Of a DNA stretch of 6,046 nucleotides, positions 5,206 to 6,046 are shown in pieces. Source of the stretch: JAAHGY01 sp051439365. Its GTDB lineage: Bacteria; Cyanobacteriota; Cyanobacteriia; CAKZMO01. The notes below the pieces were generated by a model. The model saw only the letters and a list, made by a program, of their open reading frames with translations, had not been told where the DNA came from and made no database searches. Position 1 is the first letter of the stretch; every line of letters begins with the position of its first letter. Location of the stretch: assembly GCA_051439365.1 (NCBI GenBank), contig JBFRWC010000187.1, positions 1-6,046 on the forward strand, given 5' to 3'. A program made the position numbers and the translations under genes.

Positions 5206-6046
5206 ATGGAACTAAAACTCGCCATTTCAGGAAAAAAGCAAAGCTGGACGCTCAAACCGGGGCGACAGTACATCATTGGCACTGCCCCGACCTGTGACCT
5301 GTCCCTAGACATGACCAGCGGCGCAGCCCCCCAACACGTTATGTTTCGTTACAACGAAGTCGAGCAACGCTGGTACGTCCGCGATATCAGTCAAGGTGCT
5401 GGCATCTCGATTGATGGCCGACCTGTTAGTGAATATCCTATTGAACAAAGCCTTGGAATTAACCTAGCTCCTGGCCTAATGTTGACTACTTCGCCCCATG
5501 TCCCCACACCCACCCAACCCACATTAATTCCAGTTCCCTCTGCTCCTGTCTCCACATCAATTCCGGCTCCCCCTGCGCCTACTTCTTTCCCAACCACTTA
5601 TCCGAGTGGGCATAGCCATAGAACTAGAACCCATACCCAGCCTAGGCCAACTGGAGGCTATCATTCAGCAGGACCGCGATCGCCAGAACCCAGTCTGATG
5701 CGCTGGAAAGATTACGTCCAGTACCAACTTGACCGAACCAATCATGGTATTGAGCGATTAGCGCTTTGGTTTTATATGGTTACAGGCTTTAGGGATACAC
5801 CCTGGGTCAAATCGTTCCATGATCCGGATAGCGCGAGTAGCCCCAAAGCGAATAACTTCAATTCATTTGAAGGCTACATTATTCCTAATTTCGAGGGCGG
5901 TCTAGATAAAGTTGTGGCAGCGGTGGAAAAAGAGATTGGGACTGCCGCAAGCTACCAAGATACAGAATGTGCAACAGTATCTCTAACCGATGCCCACCTT
6001 GTAGATACTGCCAACCAGTCCTTCTTAGGGGTTGAACTATTTCCCA
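5206..6046 (+). CDS. Degenerate FHA-domain protein with unrecognised C-terminal region, cut by the right window edge
   Basis: I translated 280 codons by hand from ATG 5206; the frame is open to the window end. GTG at 5197 is also in frame, after a TGA at 5194, and there is only a weak GAG ribosome element. Residues 1-95 resemble a forkhead-associated domain: YIIGTAPTCDLSLD (22-35), QHVMFRYN (43-50), WYVRDISQGAGISIDGRPV (56-74) and a GINLAPG end strand. Canonical FHA domains bind phosphothreonine. Here the usual Arg after the Gly is Thr26, the Ser of S-x-x-H is replaced although His44 remains, and the Asn of the NG loop is absent, so canonical binding is doubtful. Residues about 96-163 are a Pro/Thr/Ser-rich linker. 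From 165 a folded-looking region begins (MRWKDYVQYQL, ALWFYMVTGF) that I do not recognise. No signal peptide is seen. Divergent from the exported-protein gene. Confidence 0.82.
   Translation, partial: MELKLAISGKKQSWTLKPGRQYIIGTAPTCDLSLDMTSGAAPQHVMFRYNEVEQRWYVRDISQGAGISIDGRPVSEYPIEQSLGINLAPGLMLTTSPHVPTPTQPTLIPVPSAPVSTSIPAPPAPTSFPTTYPSGHSHRTRTHTQPRPTGGYHSAGPRSPEPSLMRWKDYVQYQLDRTNHGIERLALWFYMVTGFRDTPWVKSFHDPDSASSPKANNFNSFEGYIIPNFEGGLDKVVAAVEKEIGTAASYQDTECATVSLTDAHLVDTANQSFLGVELFP

Noticed and set aside
5391..5597. Minus-strand Gly/Val-rich open frame
   Set aside because: It is a shadow of the Pro/Thr/Ser-rich linker of the FHA-like protein on the plus strand.

Overview
This window looks like a piece of a cyanobacterial chromosome. 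The octamer GCGATCGC (HIP1, the hallmark over-represented palindrome of many cyanobacterial genomes) occurs ten times: at 185, 389, 1285, 1845, 2917, 3450, 3771, 4737, 5011 and 5676. About 0.1 copy would be expected by chance in 6 kb. The sites lie in coding and intergenic DNA alike, so the whole window appears native. The genus cannot be told from the sequence.

Layout, left to right. (1) Positions 1-474, minus strand: the first 158 codons of adenosylhomocysteinase (ahcY), running off the left edge. (2) Positions 475-1061: about 590 bases without an established gene. The right part of this gap holds a good minus-strand promoter candidate (748-777). Downstream of it comes a roughly 265-base leader reading into ahcY. 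This leader carries several perfect stems and may also encode a 66-residue hydrophobic peptide (523-723). Positions 778-1061 hold the 3' flank of the next gene and a degenerate copy of a cyanobacterial GGTGCGTTA-type dispersed repeat. (3) Positions 1062-2969, minus strand: ilvB, acetolactate synthase catalytic subunit, with an added C-terminal four-cysteine zinc-ribbon tail. Its promoter candidate is at 3017-3046. (4) Positions 3078-4586, minus strand: a 502-residue exported protein of unrecognised family. (5) Positions 4587-5205: a 619-base divergent intergenic region with an AT-rich centre. Near its two ends are inverted copies of a 15-base motif, ATTGAGCGCTGCCCA, each preceded by a TAGA-starting -10-like sequence. 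(6) Positions 5206-6046, plus strand: the first 280 codons of a degenerate FHA-domain protein with a Pro/Thr/Ser-rich linker and an unrecognised C-terminal region, running off the right edge.

Functionally, ahcY (removal of S-adenosylhomocysteine in the methyl cycle) and ilvB (first committed step of valine, leucine and isoleucine synthesis) are housekeeping genes that probably have separate promoters. No ilvN regulatory subunit lies next to ilvB in this window. The two less ordinary genes, the exported protein and the FHA-like protein, are divergent and share the inverted motif. That suggests, but does not prove, co-regulation. No tRNA, rRNA, CRISPR array, transposase or convincing intrinsic terminator was seen.
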